Positions 35,061 through 45,552 are shown, counted from the first letter of the stretch. The stretch is DNA of 64,000 bases from Rosistilla ulvae (GCF_007741475.1 NZ_CP036261.1:6387798-6451797); one strand, 5' to 3'. Notes: generated from the sequence alone by a model not told the origin. Program-made: numbers and translations.

Positions 35061-36620
35061 ATGACTTCTCGCTCCACTTATGATTACATCATCGTTGGAG
35101 CCGGAAGCGCCGGGTGTGTGCTGGCGGCAAAGCTGGCAGCAGACGCCTCGGCTCGGGTTCTTCTGCTCGAAGCGGGGGGGGATCACCGCAAGCGTTCCGA
35201 TGTTCAACGACCTGCAGAATACCTGCGTCTACAAGGGACGTCGCTGGACTGGAACTATTCGACAACGGTCTCTGCTGGGCTTGCCGGACGCACGATGATC
35301 TGCCCGCGCGGGCGGATGTTAGGCGGGTCCAGCGGCATCAATGCGATGATCTATCACGAGGGTCTTCCCGAAGACCTGGATGCCTGGCAAAACGTCGCTG
35401 GCGATTTTTGGAACCGCGAGGCGATCGAACTCGCAATGCAAGAACTGCGTGGGGAACTGGAATCGACCGAGTCGATCGAATTCCCCGCGGAGATCACCCC
35501 GACCGGCCAAGCGTTCATGGCTGCTGCAAAGTCGGCATGCGACCAAGGGAAGATCGCCGGGAGGCCAGAGATCTACCGCAGGACCACACGGCGTGGCGCT
35601 CGCCAATCGGCGATGCAAGCCTTCCTCGACTCCCCTCCAGCAAACCTGACGATCCGCAGCGACACGATGGTCCAGCGGTTGGAGATTCGGAACGGCCGAA
35701 CTGCGGGAGTCGTTGTTGGCAAATCAAACCACATCGAAACACTCGACGCGAACCGCGGGGTGATCTTGGCAGCCGGAGCCATTGCATCGCCACAGTTGTT
35801 GATGCTTTCGGGCATTGGCCCCACAAAGCATCTGGCCGAACATGGGATCACCACACAAATCGATTCACCAGCCGTGGGGGCTGGCCTTGTCGATCACCTC
35901 GCCTTTCCCGTCACCTTTGCAGCCAAGTCGACAGCTAGATTTCCCAGTCGGTGGTCGATGCGCGACCTGGTCCGTTGGAGCTACGACCAACGAGGTCCGA
36001 TCGGATCCAACCTTGCCGAAGTCGGTGGCTTCTTCGACCTGCCGTCCAGGAGTGGAGTGCCCGACGCCGTCCGAGAACGGGCGATCCAATTGCACGTCAC
36101 CCCGACGCACTATCTGCGTTATCCCGCCGACGATTCACCGGCGGCGATCACGTTAGCCGTGACCGGATCGCAGCCGATCAGCCGCGGCCGCGTTTCGCTG
36201 CGCTCGGCAGAAATTGACGATTCGCCCAGCATCGACCCTGGATATCTGAGCGACTCTCGCGATGTCGAAGTGCTGGCGCAAGGTGTCGAACTGGCTCGTG
36301 AGATCGCCGCGAGCGAGCCTTTGGCCGACTGGATCGACCACGAATTGTTGCCCGGAGAAAAGCGTCGGACCGCGGCACAGTTGGAACGAGCGATCCGTCG
36401 ATTTGCGCTGACGCTGTACCATCCGGTGGGCAGTTGTTCGATGGGGATCGATCCTGCCGCCAGCGTCGTCGATCCCCAGTTGCGTGTTCACGGCGTCGAG
36501 AATCTTTACATTGCCGACGCCTCTGTTTTCCCGACCCTTCCCAGGGCGAACCCCCAGGCAACGGTGATGATGGTCGCCAGCCGCGCTGCAGGTGCGATCG
36601 CCAATCACAGCGCATCGTGA
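35061..36620 (+). CDS. GMC-family FAD oxidoreductase (choline-dehydrogenase-like)
   Basis: A 519-residue glucose-methanol-choline oxidoreductase. The FAD-binding GAGSAG sits at 13-18, LLLEAGG follows, and the GMC signature 1 region reads CPRGRMLGGSSGINAMIYHE. Signature 2 reads GAIASPQLLMLSGIGP. Catalytic His454 lies in LYHPVGSCSMG and Asn497 in LPRANPQATVM. GMC enzymes oxidise alcohols and polyols, passing electrons to oxygen, cytochromes or quinones. There is no signal peptide, so it is cytoplasmic. The ferredoxin gene 15 bp upstream suggests an iron-sulfur acceptor, unusual for this family. Choline dehydrogenase is the nearest general resemblance, but no betaine gene is nearby, so the substrate is open. 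Confidence 0.92.
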   Translation: MTSRSTYDYIIVGAGSAGCVLAAKLAADASARVLLLEAGGDHRKRSDVQRPAEYLRLQGTSLDWNYSTTVSAGLAGRTMICPRGRMLGGSSGINAMIYHEGLPEDLDAWQNVAGDFWNREAIELAMQELRGELESTESIEFPAEITPTGQAFMAAAKSACDQGKIAGRPEIYRRTTRRGARQSAMQAFLDSPPANLTIRSDTMVQRLEIRNGRTAGVVVGKSNHIETLDANRGVILAAGAIASPQLLMLSGIGPTKHLAEHGITTQIDSPAVGAGLVDHLAFPVTFAAKSTARFPSRWSMRDLVRWSYDQRGPIGSNLAEVGGFFDLPSRSGVPDAVRERAIQLHVTPTHYLRYPADDSPAAITLAVTGSQPISRGRVSLRSAEIDDSPSIDPGYLSDSRDVEVLAQGVELAREIAASEPLADWIDHELLPGEKRRTAAQLERAIRRFALTLYHPVGSCSMGIDPAASVVDPQLRVHGVENLYIADASVFPTLPRANPQATVMMVASRAAGAIANHSAS

Positions 36621-36811
36621 CTCTCCCGCCCCTACGTCCGGCGAAGCCGCAACCGCAGCCAGCGCAGGCTGTGACCGCAAGCGTGAAGTGATATAACGGA
36701 AAGTGTGGCGCGGCGGGGGCAAGCTGCCTTGTGACAGCTTACCAAGCCCGATCGCCCGCCGAAAACATTCCGATCGCGCCCCGTGATGCGACGTGCAGAG
36801 GTCTCGCTCCG

Positions 36812-38173
36812 ATGCCGACAACCATGAATTTGGCAGTCAACAGCCAGAACGAATCGACGTCGCGAGCAAACTGGCGCGGTTACGCGATCAGCGCGACGCT
36901 GCACGCGGTGCTTCTGCTCGCTCTCGCGTTTGTGGTGCTGGGCGAAAGCAGGGTGGAAACCTTCATCGTCACAGCAAAACAAGCGACCGCGCGCGCCGAG
37001 CCACTCATTGCGATTCCGCTGGAACCCGCACCAGCTCCCGAGCCGCAGACGTCCGAAGCGATCGAGCTCGACTCTCCGCCCCCCAAACTTTTGCTGGCTC
37101 CCATCCCCGTCGACCTTCCCGGCAGACTCGCTTCGCAGAGACTCGGCGCATTGTCCGGCAGCGGGCAGAACGTCGTCACAGTCGCCCACGCACAGCCGGT
37201 CACAAAAACGGAAACCAAGTCGAAAGAGAAAGCTGCCGACGCGGTCCCCTCGGACTCTCGAAGAGCTACATTTTTCGGGAGCCATGCTTACGGCAACAAC
37301 TTTGTCTTCATCCTCGATGCGTCGCCGAGCATGGTTGGCGCACGTTATCGAAGAGCCTGCGACGAACTAATCGCGTCGCTGATGAAGTTGGAAGACTCGC
37401 AATCGTTTTACGTGCTGCTGTTCAGCTGGCGGACTCAGTTGATGTTCGATGGTCCGCTTGCATCGATACAGTTCATCCCGGCGACCGACGAAAACGTCGA
37501 CCGGTTTCGGCAGTGGTTGTATGCGCAAGATGTGCGTAAAAACAACGGCACCGATCCGCGAGTGGCGTTGGACCTCGCCGAGCGATTGCAACCCGATGCT
37601 GTCTTCTTGCTGTCCGATGGCGAATTCAACAAACCGCCGCGATGGAATCCGAGCATGCCGACGCGGGCGATGCCTCAACGCAGCGTCGCTCGGCTGGTGG
37701 AAATGATTTACGAGACGATCCCGCTGCATTGCATCGCGTTTGAAATTGCCGCCTGTGAACCGGGGCTTCGCGCCCTTTCGGTGCTGACCGGCGGCAGCTG
37801 TCGCTTTGTCCCTCCGCTGCGTCCCGACGCGGACCAGATCTTTTTGACGAAGCTAGAGAACCAATTAAGGCAGGTCGATCCGCAGGGAACCGGCGACAGC
37901 TTTCGTGCCCAACAAACGCGGCTAACCATCGCGAATTGGCTGGTCGAAAAAGGGTTTACCGAGGAGGCTCAAGATGTCATCGGAGTCCTCGCAGACAAAC
38001 AATTGCCCTCGCGGTTGCAACGCAAGCTGGAATCGATCCAAGGAAAGATATCCCAACAGAACGACCTGCCGCACCGACCGATGGTGCCGCTCCCGACTTC
38101 TCACCACGCCGACACACACAACACTCACCCGAACCGGTCCACCGAAATGGGTTCAGGGAGCCGGGCAGGTTAA
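36812..38173 (+). CDS. VWA-domain protein with N-terminal membrane anchor
   Basis: A 453-residue protein. The start at 36812 has AGAGG upstream; an in-frame GTG at 36731 would add 27 residues. One membrane helix (GYAISATLHAVLLLALAFVV) lies at residues about 20-40, a placement like the TonB/TolA type. A Pro/Ala-rich linker follows, then a von Willebrand factor A domain. Its metal-ion-dependent adhesion site starts DASPSM at 169-174, with the later Thr in NNGTDPRVALDLAE and Asp in LLSDGEFN. A C-terminal helical region has a low-complexity His/Pro/Thr tail. VWA domains bind protein ligands through a divalent metal. It probably acts at the membrane; the partner is unknown. Confidence 0.85.
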   Translation: MPTTMNLAVNSQNESTSRANWRGYAISATLHAVLLLALAFVVLGESRVETFIVTAKQATARAEPLIAIPLEPAPAPEPQTSEAIELDSPPPKLLLAPIPVDLPGRLASQRLGALSGSGQNVVTVAHAQPVTKTETKSKEKAADAVPSDSRRATFFGSHAYGNNFVFILDASPSMVGARYRRACDELIASLMKLEDSQSFYVLLFSWRTQLMFDGPLASIQFIPATDENVDRFRQWLYAQDVRKNNGTDPRVALDLAERLQPDAVFLLSDGEFNKPPRWNPSMPTRAMPQRSVARLVEMIYETIPLHCIAFEIAACEPGLRALSVLTGGSCRFVPPLRPDADQIFLTKLENQLRQVDPQGTGDSFRAQQTRLTIANWLVEKGFTEEAQDVIGVLADKQLPSRLQRKLESIQGKISQQNDLPHRPMVPLPTSHHADTHNTHPNRSTEMGSGSRAG

Positions 38174-38197
38174 CAAACCGAAGCCAGCCAGTATAGT
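38170..38197 (+). promoter_or_regulatory. candidate promoter of the aldo/keto reductase gene
   Basis: TTAACA and TATAGT with a 16-base spacer. The start would fall near 38204, giving a leader of about 55 bases to the ATG at 38260. Confidence 0.4.
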
Positions 38198-38259
38198 AAT
38201 CGCCAAGGATTTACTGATTTCGCCGACAACCAAGTCAAGCAACACAGGAGAGTGAAACG

Positions 38260-39297
<1,038 letters not shown>

Positions 39298-39445
39298 ATT
39301 GCTAGCGGGAGATTTTTTGCGTAGCTTTGCTGTGCTTTCGTGGGATATTTCTGAACGCCTTGGAATTCCATCAAGCTTTGCTTGTGGAGGGTCGATGACC
39401 GATCAAAACCAATGGACAATTTTCCACCAGCGTGCAGGAAGCACT

Positions 39446-39982
39446 ATGAAAATTCGCAAAACTTTGCATGCAACTTTGGCGATCTGGACCTGCATCGGGC
39501 TCGCGATACCACGAGCTGCCGTCGGCAATGAGAGCCCTGGACAAGCCCCGCAGGTGAAGCCGATTGCGATCGCGCCGCGCATCCTCGACGTCGCCTTGCA
39601 TCGCAACGGTGAACTGCAGGGTGCGGTCGTCGACAGCAACGGGCGTCCGGTCGAAGGAGCCCCGGTCTTGATCGGCCGGTTTGGAAAGCCGATCGCCGAA
39701 CTGCGCACCGATCCGCAGGGGCGATTCGTCGTCGGGGGCTTGGAAGGCGGAATCTATCAGGTTGTCTCGCATGGCGCTGCTCAACATTGCCGTGTCTGGC
39801 CCGCCGGAACGGCACCGGCGACGGCAAAACAGGGCGTCATTCATGTCACCGAACCGGCGGTAGCTCGCGGTGCGGGGACCAGTCGCCTGCACTCCATCTT
39901 TGCAAATCCTCTGTTTGCCATTGCAGTGGTTGCCGCGTCGGTTGCGATCCCCATCGCAACCGAAGACGACGACGCCAGCTGA
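39446..39982 (+). CDS. secreted protein with carboxypeptidase-regulatory-like domain
   Basis: A 178-residue exported protein. The start at 39446 is favoured: CAGGAAG precedes it and a signal peptide follows (IRKTLHATLAIWTCIGLAIP). A TTG at 39299 would put 49 unrelated residues ahead. The core (LQGAVVDSNGRPVEGAPVLI, then TDPQGRFVVGGLEGGIYQV) is the carboxypeptidase-regulatory-like beta-sandwich common in planctomycete secreted proteins. The C-terminus has a hydrophobic stretch (FAIAVVAASVAIPIA) and an acidic tail EDDDAS, so it may be anchored in a membrane. Function unknown; probably structural or a binding module. Confidence 0.78.
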   Translation: MKIRKTLHATLAIWTCIGLAIPRAAVGNESPGQAPQVKPIAIAPRILDVALHRNGELQGAVVDSNGRPVEGAPVLIGRFGKPIAELRTDPQGRFVVGGLEGGIYQVVSHGAAQHCRVWPAGTAPATAKQGVIHVTEPAVARGAGTSRLHSIFANPLFAIAVVAASVAIPIATEDDDAS

Positions 39983-40108
39983 AGTTACCGATTCGACCTT
40001 GTGGCGCTCAAATGTGGCCAGCGTGGTACATCCCACAGTTGGCGGTTGATACATTGGTAATAGAGACGGCAACCGAACAACCACTCACCCGTGCCAGGAG
40101 CTTGAAGC

Positions 40109-41053
40109 GTGAATCAGTTAGAGCAGTTGAAGCAATATACAACCGTTGTCGCCGACACCGGCGACTTCGAGTCGATGAAGCAATACCAGCCACAGGATGC
40201 CACGACCAATCCATCGCTGATCCTTCAAGCGGCCGGCAAGCCCGAGTATGCCCACCTGATCGAACAAGCGGTTCGCGACGCGGGAAGCAAGGGAACCGAT
40301 GCGATCATCGATCGCGTTCTCGTTCTGTTCGGGTTGGAAATCTTGAAGATCGTGCCGGGGCGCGTGTCGACCGAAGTCGACGCAAGGCTGTCGTTCGATA
40401 CCCAGGGAACGATCGACAAGGCGCATCAGTTGATTGCCGCTTACGAATCGGAGGGGATCTCGCGGGACCGCGTATTGATCAAGATCGCCTCGACTTGGGA
40501 AGGGATTCGCGCCGCTGAAAAACTCGAGCGCGAAGGGATCCACTGCAACCTGACCTTGCTGTTCTCGTTTGCTCAAGCCGTCGCATGCGCCGAAGCGGGC
40601 GTGCAACTGATCTCACCGTTTGTCGGGCGGATCTACGATTGGCACAAAGCGAAAGAGGGCCGCGATTTTGCGGGGGCCGAAGACCCGGGAGTGAGCTCGG
40701 TTACGTCGATCTACAACTACTACAAGAAGTTCGGATACAAGACCGAGGTGATGGGAGCGTCGTTCCGAAACATCGGCCAAATCACATCGCTAGCCGGATG
40801 CGATCTGCTGACGATCAGCCCCAACCTGCTGCAGGAGTTGGCCGACGGCGATGCGCCGATCGAACCCAGTTTGGCGGCCGACACGGCGAAACAGTCCGAC
40901 CTGGAAAAGATCTCGCTGGACGAGAAGTCGTTCCGATTCGAGTTCAACGAAGACGCGATGGCGACCGAAAAAACGGCCGAGGGGATTCGCAAGTTTGCCG
41001 CCGATGTGGTCAAGCTGGAAAAGATCGATGCCATCGCCGGGGCAGCTTGTTAA
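40109..41053 (+). CDS. tal: transaldolase
   Basis: A 314-residue transaldolase of the TalB type, moving a dihydroxyacetone unit between sugar phosphates in the pentose phosphate pathway. It starts at GTG with AGGAG upstream. Family features: [10 protein letters not shown] near 30, [20 protein letters not shown], the Schiff-base Lys125 in [32 protein letters not shown] and [10 protein letters not shown]. The C-terminus is full length. Cytoplasmic; unlinked to other pentose phosphate genes in this window. A 13-bp stem follows the stop. Confidence 0.96.
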   Translation: MNQLEQLKQYTTVVADTGDFESMKQYQPQDATTNPSLILQAAGKPEYAHLIEQAVRDAGSKGTDAIIDRVLVLFGLEILKIVPGRVSTEVDARLSFDTQGTIDKAHQLIAAYESEGISRDRVLIKIASTWEGIRAAEKLEREGIHCNLTLLFSFAQAVACAEAGVQLISPFVGRIYDWHKAKEGRDFAGAEDPGVSSVTSIYNYYKKFGYKTEVMGASFRNIGQITSLAGCDLLTISPNLLQELADGDAPIEPSLAADTAKQSDLEKISLDEKSFRFEFNEDAMATEKTAEGIRKFAADVVKLEKIDAIAGAAC

Positions 41054-41069
41054 GCAGTTCGACCACGAA

Positions 41070-41101
41070 GGTTTCGGCCAGCGAATAAGCTGGCCGAAAC
41101 C
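41070..41101. terminator. bidirectional hairpin between tal and the TPR-DUF1559 gene
   Basis: GGTTTCGGCCAGC (41070-41082) and GCTGGCCGAAACC (41089-41101) form a perfect 13-bp stem with a 6-base loop. The two flanking genes converge, so it can serve both, although T-tracts are weak. Confidence 0.55.
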
Positions 41102-41123
41102 GGATTCATCTTCAAAGCCTACG

Positions 41124-43904
41124 CTATTCGCCTTCGATCACTTCACCTCCCGCGATCGATGCCAGCGCGGCCATTCGTTTTGGATCCATGTCGCTCGGCT
41201 CCAAGTGGACCGACCCATCGGCAAACAGTAGCTGGATCCCATCGACACGCGCGCTGTTCAAGCCGTTAAGAGGTTGTTGTGGATCAAACGGAAGGTCGTC
41301 TGGTTTGGTCCAAATGACTGCCTGGTCGGGGTTCGCTTCGGCCACCAAGATCGTATTGGACGTACCATCGGTAATGTTTCGTAACGCAACCTTCTGAGTG
41401 TCCTGCATCGCAGTCCCCGGGCCTGCCAAGGTCAGATAGACCGTCGATCCCGGAGCCGTGTTGACTCCAGGGGCGGCAAACACCGCGGGCATTTTCTCAA
41501 TCAACGTTTTGTTGTGCTCACTGTCCCAAGGCTCATCGAGATGGAACTGTTGGTACAGATCCGATTGTTCTAGAAACGGCAGCAGGTGAACGCGCCAACT
41601 GAGCCCCGACTCCTTTCCGTCAACTGTCGTGCGCCTCGCTGGAAAGCAAAGGTAGGTGGCGTGGTGATTGTGCATCGCCAAACCGATCATCTTCAGATTG
41701 TTTGAGTTGCTCATTTGCTGTGCGGCAAGCCGAGCACCTTCTATCGCAGGGATCAGTAATCCGAAGTGAGCGGCGGTCTCCAGGTCCAAGACCTCTCGCA
41801 GTCGGATGACCAGTTGCCCTGATTCCGCAACCGGTGCCAGTTCATTGAATTTGGATTGCGCGACGCGACTCAGGTAGGCAAGCATCGGCTGGCCGATCTC
41901 GCTCCCACTAGCACGCAGTTGCTGCCCCAGTCCCGAGATCAATTCCTGTTGAGCGAATTCCAACGCGGGAGTCACGATCGAGTTCAGGTTCTGGACCGAC
42001 GAATCGGCGCGTGGCTGCAATTGCAGCGTCACGTAAGGCGACTCCTTCAGTGAGACTGTGAGGCTGGCGGAATCAAGGTGCTCGGGCAGCGTCTTAAGCG
42101 GTGCCAACGACGGCGGCAGCGCGGGGCCACTGCTGGCGATGGCTTGCGCCATCAGCTGGATTTTGGCCATATCCAGGGCAAGCAGTAGCTTTCCGGCGCC
42201 ATGCTGCGACCGCAATCGCGTGCCGACCTTGCTTTGGGGCATATTGTTGGGGTCGCCGTTTTGCATTGCCAAGACCTGCTTGAGTCCAGCTTCGCTGCCC
42301 ATGAAAAGCGTCCCGTCCGCCAGTTTGGCCTGGCACGCCGCGAAGTGCTTTTCATCGGTCGCCTTTCGGTACTTGAAGTCCCCCACAGCCGCTTCGTTGG
42401 TTTCGATTGGGACCTGCAGTTCGAGGTTTGCGCCAGCGATCGGCTTCAGCATGACGCCCCACGCGATCCCTTGTTCTACGGGAGCCAGCGACGCAAAACC
42501 GAGCGTCGCTTGAATCTTCGAAATATCGACCCCTGCCAGTTGCGGTCCCAGGCTTTGGAAGAGTTCGCGGGGCAGATGCTCCAGTGCAGGGTCTTCAAGG
42601 ATCGCCGCGGGGTCAAGCGAAGCAGCGAGGAACGCATCTAATGGAAGATGTCGCAGCAACGAAGTCAGTCCGCGATGGGACGCACGCTCCAGAAGGCGAT
42701 ATTCAACAACGATGCCGTTAAACTTCTCTGGTTCCTGTGTCTTCTGATACAGCCCGGCAATTCGATCGAGCGTTGCCAGTTGGGAGTCGATATCGAGCCC
42801 TAGCCGGTTTTCAATCCGTCGCGTTTCCAGGAATGCGGCTTCAGCTTCGGGCAAACGCTCTTGCTCGCTGTACAGGACGGCCAAGTTGAACAAGGCCAAC
42901 GAATATCGTGCCGTCTCTTTTCCGATCGTTAGCTCAAACATGTCAAGTGCTGATCGGTACGCTTGCTCTGCGGCCTCCGCTTGCTCCGAACGGGCTGCCG
43001 CGAGGGCAAATTTGTTGTATTCGCTCGCCAGGCCAGGTGAGATGCCTGCGACCTCCTGCCGTTCGGGCAACGCCTCCTGGTACAACGCTGCTGCTTTCTT
43101 GTACTGCATCGCGGCCATGAGCGCGGCCGCTTCTTCCGATTCCCCTAACGCCGCGTCGTACCGTGCCCTATTCTCTGGAGTCGCGTCTGCCAGTCGCTTT
43201 GCGCGAAGGGCCATCCAGGACAAATCGTTGTACTCTTCGAGGGCAAGCCCGGGCCGTCGGCGGGCAATGCTGAGCGTTTGGCGATAGACTTCCTCGGAAC
43301 GCTGATAATCGCCAGCGTGATACAGTCGCACGGCCAATAATCCTCCGTCTGCGATCGGTGCGTCGCGGTACTGGTTCGTGACTTCAACGTCGTCGACTCC
43401 TAGTTGCTCCTCTGCCAATTCGAGCAGTTTCTGTTCGACAGCAAACAGGTTGGCTAATTTTGTTAACGCAACGTCCGGTTGCTGACTTACTTCCGCATCG
43501 CGGAACTCGGAAATCAATTGTGCCTTGATTCGCGCCAGCGACGAGTAATCATCGGGAACCTCAAAAGTTGGCTCGCCCGCTGCCTGTGGGGCGTTTTTGG
43601 CGACGGACGCAGTAGATGTTTTCGTCGCAGGAGTTTCCGTTGCAGGAGTTTCCGTTGCAGGAGTTTCCGTTGCAGGAGTTTCCGTTGCAGGAGTTTCCGT
43701 TGCAGGAGTTTCCGTTGCAGGAGTTTTCGTCGCAGGAGTTTTCGTCGCAGGAGTTTCCGTTGCAGGAGTTTCCGTTGCAGGAGTTTCCGTTGCAGGAGTT
43801 TCCGTTGCAGGAGTTTCCGTTGCAGGAGGTGCTGCGGGGGACTGTGCTATCAGCACGCAGGGAGCCCATAGAGCCAGCAGAATGATGGCGGTTGGAGCTT
43901 TCAT
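41124..43904 (-). CDS. secreted TPR protein with PATET repeat and DUF1559-like C-terminus
   Basis: A 926-residue exported protein. The signal peptide is APTAIILLALWAPCVLIA. Residues 27-96 are 14 tandem copies of PATET or PATKT. Residues about 110-440 contain tetratricopeptide-like helices (KKAAALYQEALPERQEVAGI, EQAYRSALDMFELTIGKET). A middle region resembles DUF3352-type sequence. From about residue 725 the protein matches planctomycete DUF1559: SNNLKMIGLAMHNHHATYLC, WRVHLLPFLEQSDLYQQFHL, and the C-terminal DGSVH motif (LLFADGSVHLEPSDMD). DUF1559 proteins normally begin with a type-IV-pilin-like helix, which is missing. The role is unknown, probably envelope-linked. Confidence 0.85.
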   Translation of the reverse strand: MKAPTAIILLALWAPCVLIAQSPAAPPATETPATETPATETPATETPATETPATKTPATKTPATETPATETPATETPATETPATETPATETPATKTSTASVAKNAPQAAGEPTFEVPDDYSSLARIKAQLISEFRDAEVSQQPDVALTKLANLFAVEQKLLELAEEQLGVDDVEVTNQYRDAPIADGGLLAVRLYHAGDYQRSEEVYRQTLSIARRRPGLALEEYNDLSWMALRAKRLADATPENRARYDAALGESEEAAALMAAMQYKKAAALYQEALPERQEVAGISPGLASEYNKFALAAARSEQAEAAEQAYRSALDMFELTIGKETARYSLALFNLAVLYSEQERLPEAEAAFLETRRIENRLGLDIDSQLATLDRIAGLYQKTQEPEKFNGIVVEYRLLERASHRGLTSLLRHLPLDAFLAASLDPAAILEDPALEHLPRELFQSLGPQLAGVDISKIQATLGFASLAPVEQGIAWGVMLKPIAGANLELQVPIETNEAAVGDFKYRKATDEKHFAACQAKLADGTLFMGSEAGLKQVLAMQNGDPNNMPQSKVGTRLRSQHGAGKLLLALDMAKIQLMAQAIASSGPALPPSLAPLKTLPEHLDSASLTVSLKESPYVTLQLQPRADSSVQNLNSIVTPALEFAQQELISGLGQQLRASGSEIGQPMLAYLSRVAQSKFNELAPVAESGQLVIRLREVLDLETAAHFGLLIPAIEGARLAAQQMSNSNNLKMIGLAMHNHHATYLCFPARRTTVDGKESGLSWRVHLLPFLEQSDLYQQFHLDEPWDSEHNKTLIEKMPAVFAAPGVNTAPGSTVYLTLAGPGTAMQDTQKVALRNITDGTSNTILVAEANPDQAVIWTKPDDLPFDPQQPLNGLNSARVDGIQLLFADGSVHLEPSDMDPKRMAALASIAGGEVIEGE
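43617..43826 (-). repeat. 15-bp tandem repeat, 14 units (PATET coding)
   Basis: Fourteen near-identical 15-base units lie head to tail. On the plus strand the common unit reads GTTTCCGTTGCAGGA; three units carry TTTCGTCGC instead and code PATKT. The array is in frame within the TPR-DUF1559 gene and is the most regular repeat in the window. Because 15 is divisible by 3, unit gain or loss would keep the frame. Confidence 0.95.
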
Positions 43905-43987
43905 GTCACGTTTTCCGTGGGGTAACCGGATTCAAAGAAACTGTGTAAATGGCAGGCAACTGCCCAAAATTGTATTCGCACGCGAAG

Positions 43988-44045
43988 CAACAGCAGGGGG
44001 CCAGGACCACCGCGCACGATCATAGCAAACATCCCCCCGCTGTTG
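43988..44045 (-). terminator. imperfect inverted repeat between two minus-strand genes
   Basis: CAACAGCAGGGGG (43988-44000) pairs with CCCCCCGCTGTTG (44033-44045), with one mismatch and a 32-base loop. It follows the second Gfo/Idh/MocA gene. The long loop and missing T-tract make termination uncertain. Confidence 0.3.
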
Positions 44046-44054
44046 GATGCCGTA

Positions 44055-45359
44055 TCACGACCAGTCGCGGGCGGGGCGTGATCGCAAGCGGTTAGCCTCA
44101 TCGTCACCGATAAATGCTTCTGTTTTCGGATCCAGTGTCAGCTTGCGCTGTAGGATCCAAGCCAGTGCCGCTGCGTGGCACGCAACGTGCGAACGTCGCA
44201 TGACTTCAGCGTTTGCAACCGGAGCCTTGCGAGACTTTACGCAATCGAAGAAGTCGCGGGCGTGGGCTGTCACGTCCAGCCCGACCACACGCTTGTAGGC
44301 CCCAACCTTCGCTTGCAAGTCGGCGGGCGTGACGACAATCTCCCCGCTGTCCCCCGTTTCGACTGAACCTTCGCTGCCGACAAATCGGACCGGGCAGGTA
44401 CCCAGACGCGTAATCCAGTTCGGTCCGCGATCGCCAAAGGGTTCCTTCAGGAAGTCGATGATCAGTTTCACGCCGTTGGCGTACCGGCAGGTGATATTCG
44501 TTTCCGATGGTGTGTATTCAACGGGCAGTGTGTCGTCGGAATTGTTTGCCATCTGGCAGAGGTCGACTGTGTGCGCGCCCCAGTCAAGCAGTCGGGCGCC
44601 GGAGTCAAAATCGTAGAGCCCACGCCATCCGCCGCTCACGTACTTGCTGTTGTAAGGACGCCAGGGGGCAGGGCCCAGCCACATGTTCCAGTCGCACGTG
44701 TCGCGATCGGGTGTCGTTTCGCGCGGGAGCCAGTTGTTGTTAAGTGTGGGGATGTAGACTGACGCATAGAGCGTGTGCAGTTTGCCGAGCGCGCCGGACT
44801 GGGCCAGTTGGACTGCTTGCTGGAAATTGGGGACGCTGCGGCGTTGCGTCCCCGCTTGGAACACTCGGTCTGTCCGCTTCATCGTTTGGGCCAGTTGCTG
44901 ACACAGGTCGATTGTGATCCCGCATGGCTTCTCGCTGTAAACGTCTTTACCGGCTCCGGCGGCCAACATCGATGCTGATGCGTGCCAGCGATCTCCGGTT
45001 GCTACGATCACGGTGTCGATATCGTCGCGTGCTAGGAGTTCGCGAAAGTCACGGTAAACGACGCAGTCGTCGTTTTGGTAATGGCCGTCGATCAGCTTTT
45101 TCCCAGCGACACGGCGTGACTCTTGCACGTCGGCTACGGCAACGCACTGGACGTCGTTGAGCGCCAGCATCGATTTCAGGTCGTAGGTGCAGCGCGGGCC
45201 GATGCCGATCACGCCAAGTGAAATCTTGTCGCTCGGCGCCACTCGTGATTTGCCAAGCGCTTGCGGAGCAACGATCCAGGGGGATGCAACCGCCATGGCA
45301 GAAGCCGCTGCGGATCGTTGGATAAACTGGCGGCGGGCATTTTCGGGGCTGCTATACAT
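44055..45359 (-). CDS. Gfo/Idh/MocA-family oxidoreductase with Tat signal (second copy)
   Basis: A 434-residue exported oxidoreductase. The N-terminus has a twin-arginine motif (ENARRQFIQRSAAASAMAVA). The Rossmann segment reads SLGVIGIGPRCTYDLKSMLA, and the hallmark Lys lies in GKDVYSEKPCGITIDLCQQL. WNMWLGPAPWRPYN and RGLYDFDSGARLLDWGAHTV are typical of the planctomycete sugar/inositol-type branch. It differs from the enzyme at 25551 in length and in the EKP loop (EKPCGI versus EKPVTV), so the two are distant paralogues. The substrate is probably a sugar or cyclitol. No close co-directional neighbour; the start codon at 45359 lies 316 bp from rpsJ on the other strand. Confidence 0.92.
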   Translation of the reverse strand: MYSSPENARRQFIQRSAAASAMAVASPWIVAPQALGKSRVAPSDKISLGVIGIGPRCTYDLKSMLALNDVQCVAVADVQESRRVAGKKLIDGHYQNDDCVVYRDFRELLARDDIDTVIVATGDRWHASASMLAAGAGKDVYSEKPCGITIDLCQQLAQTMKRTDRVFQAGTQRRSVPNFQQAVQLAQSGALGKLHTLYASVYIPTLNNNWLPRETTPDRDTCDWNMWLGPAPWRPYNSKYVSGGWRGLYDFDSGARLLDWGAHTVDLCQMANNSDDTLPVEYTPSETNITCRYANGVKLIIDFLKEPFGDRGPNWITRLGTCPVRFVGSEGSVETGDSGEIVVTPADLQAKVGAYKRVVGLDVTAHARDFFDCVKSRKAPVANAEVMRRSHVACHAAALAWILQRKLTLDPKTEAFIGDDEANRLRSRPARDWS

Positions 45360-45552
45360 GGGAGCGCTCGCTAGAACAGGAGAGGGGGTCAGATTAAACC
45401 CCCAAGTTATACCGTCTACTCAAACCCACTCAACTGAATTTCCACGCCCCCGGCAGGCTTTACCTAGCCGAAACAAAACCCCTCCGCGGTTCGCTGAACA
45501 GCACTGCAGGGAGATCGTCAGAAAAATTCCAATCAAAACATCTTCTTTGGCG
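45360..45552. other. intergenic part of the 316-bp gap before rpsJ
   Basis: No gene or clear motif is visible. Together with the next 123 bases this gap separates a divergent oxidoreductase from the ribosomal cluster. Confidence 0.4.

Noticed and set aside
35114-35938. 274-codon frame inside the GMC gene in another frame
   Set aside because: Fully covered by the GMC oxidoreductase, whose motifs are intact.
43617-43826. CRISPR-like appearance of the 15-bp array
   Set aside because: Units are contiguous with no spacers, lie inside a coding gene, and no cas gene is present.
43479-43871. Plus-strand frames across the PATET array giving CRSFR- or AGVSV-type repeats
   Set aside because: The 15-base unit keeps other frames open by chance; the minus-strand frame has the signal peptide and conserved domains.
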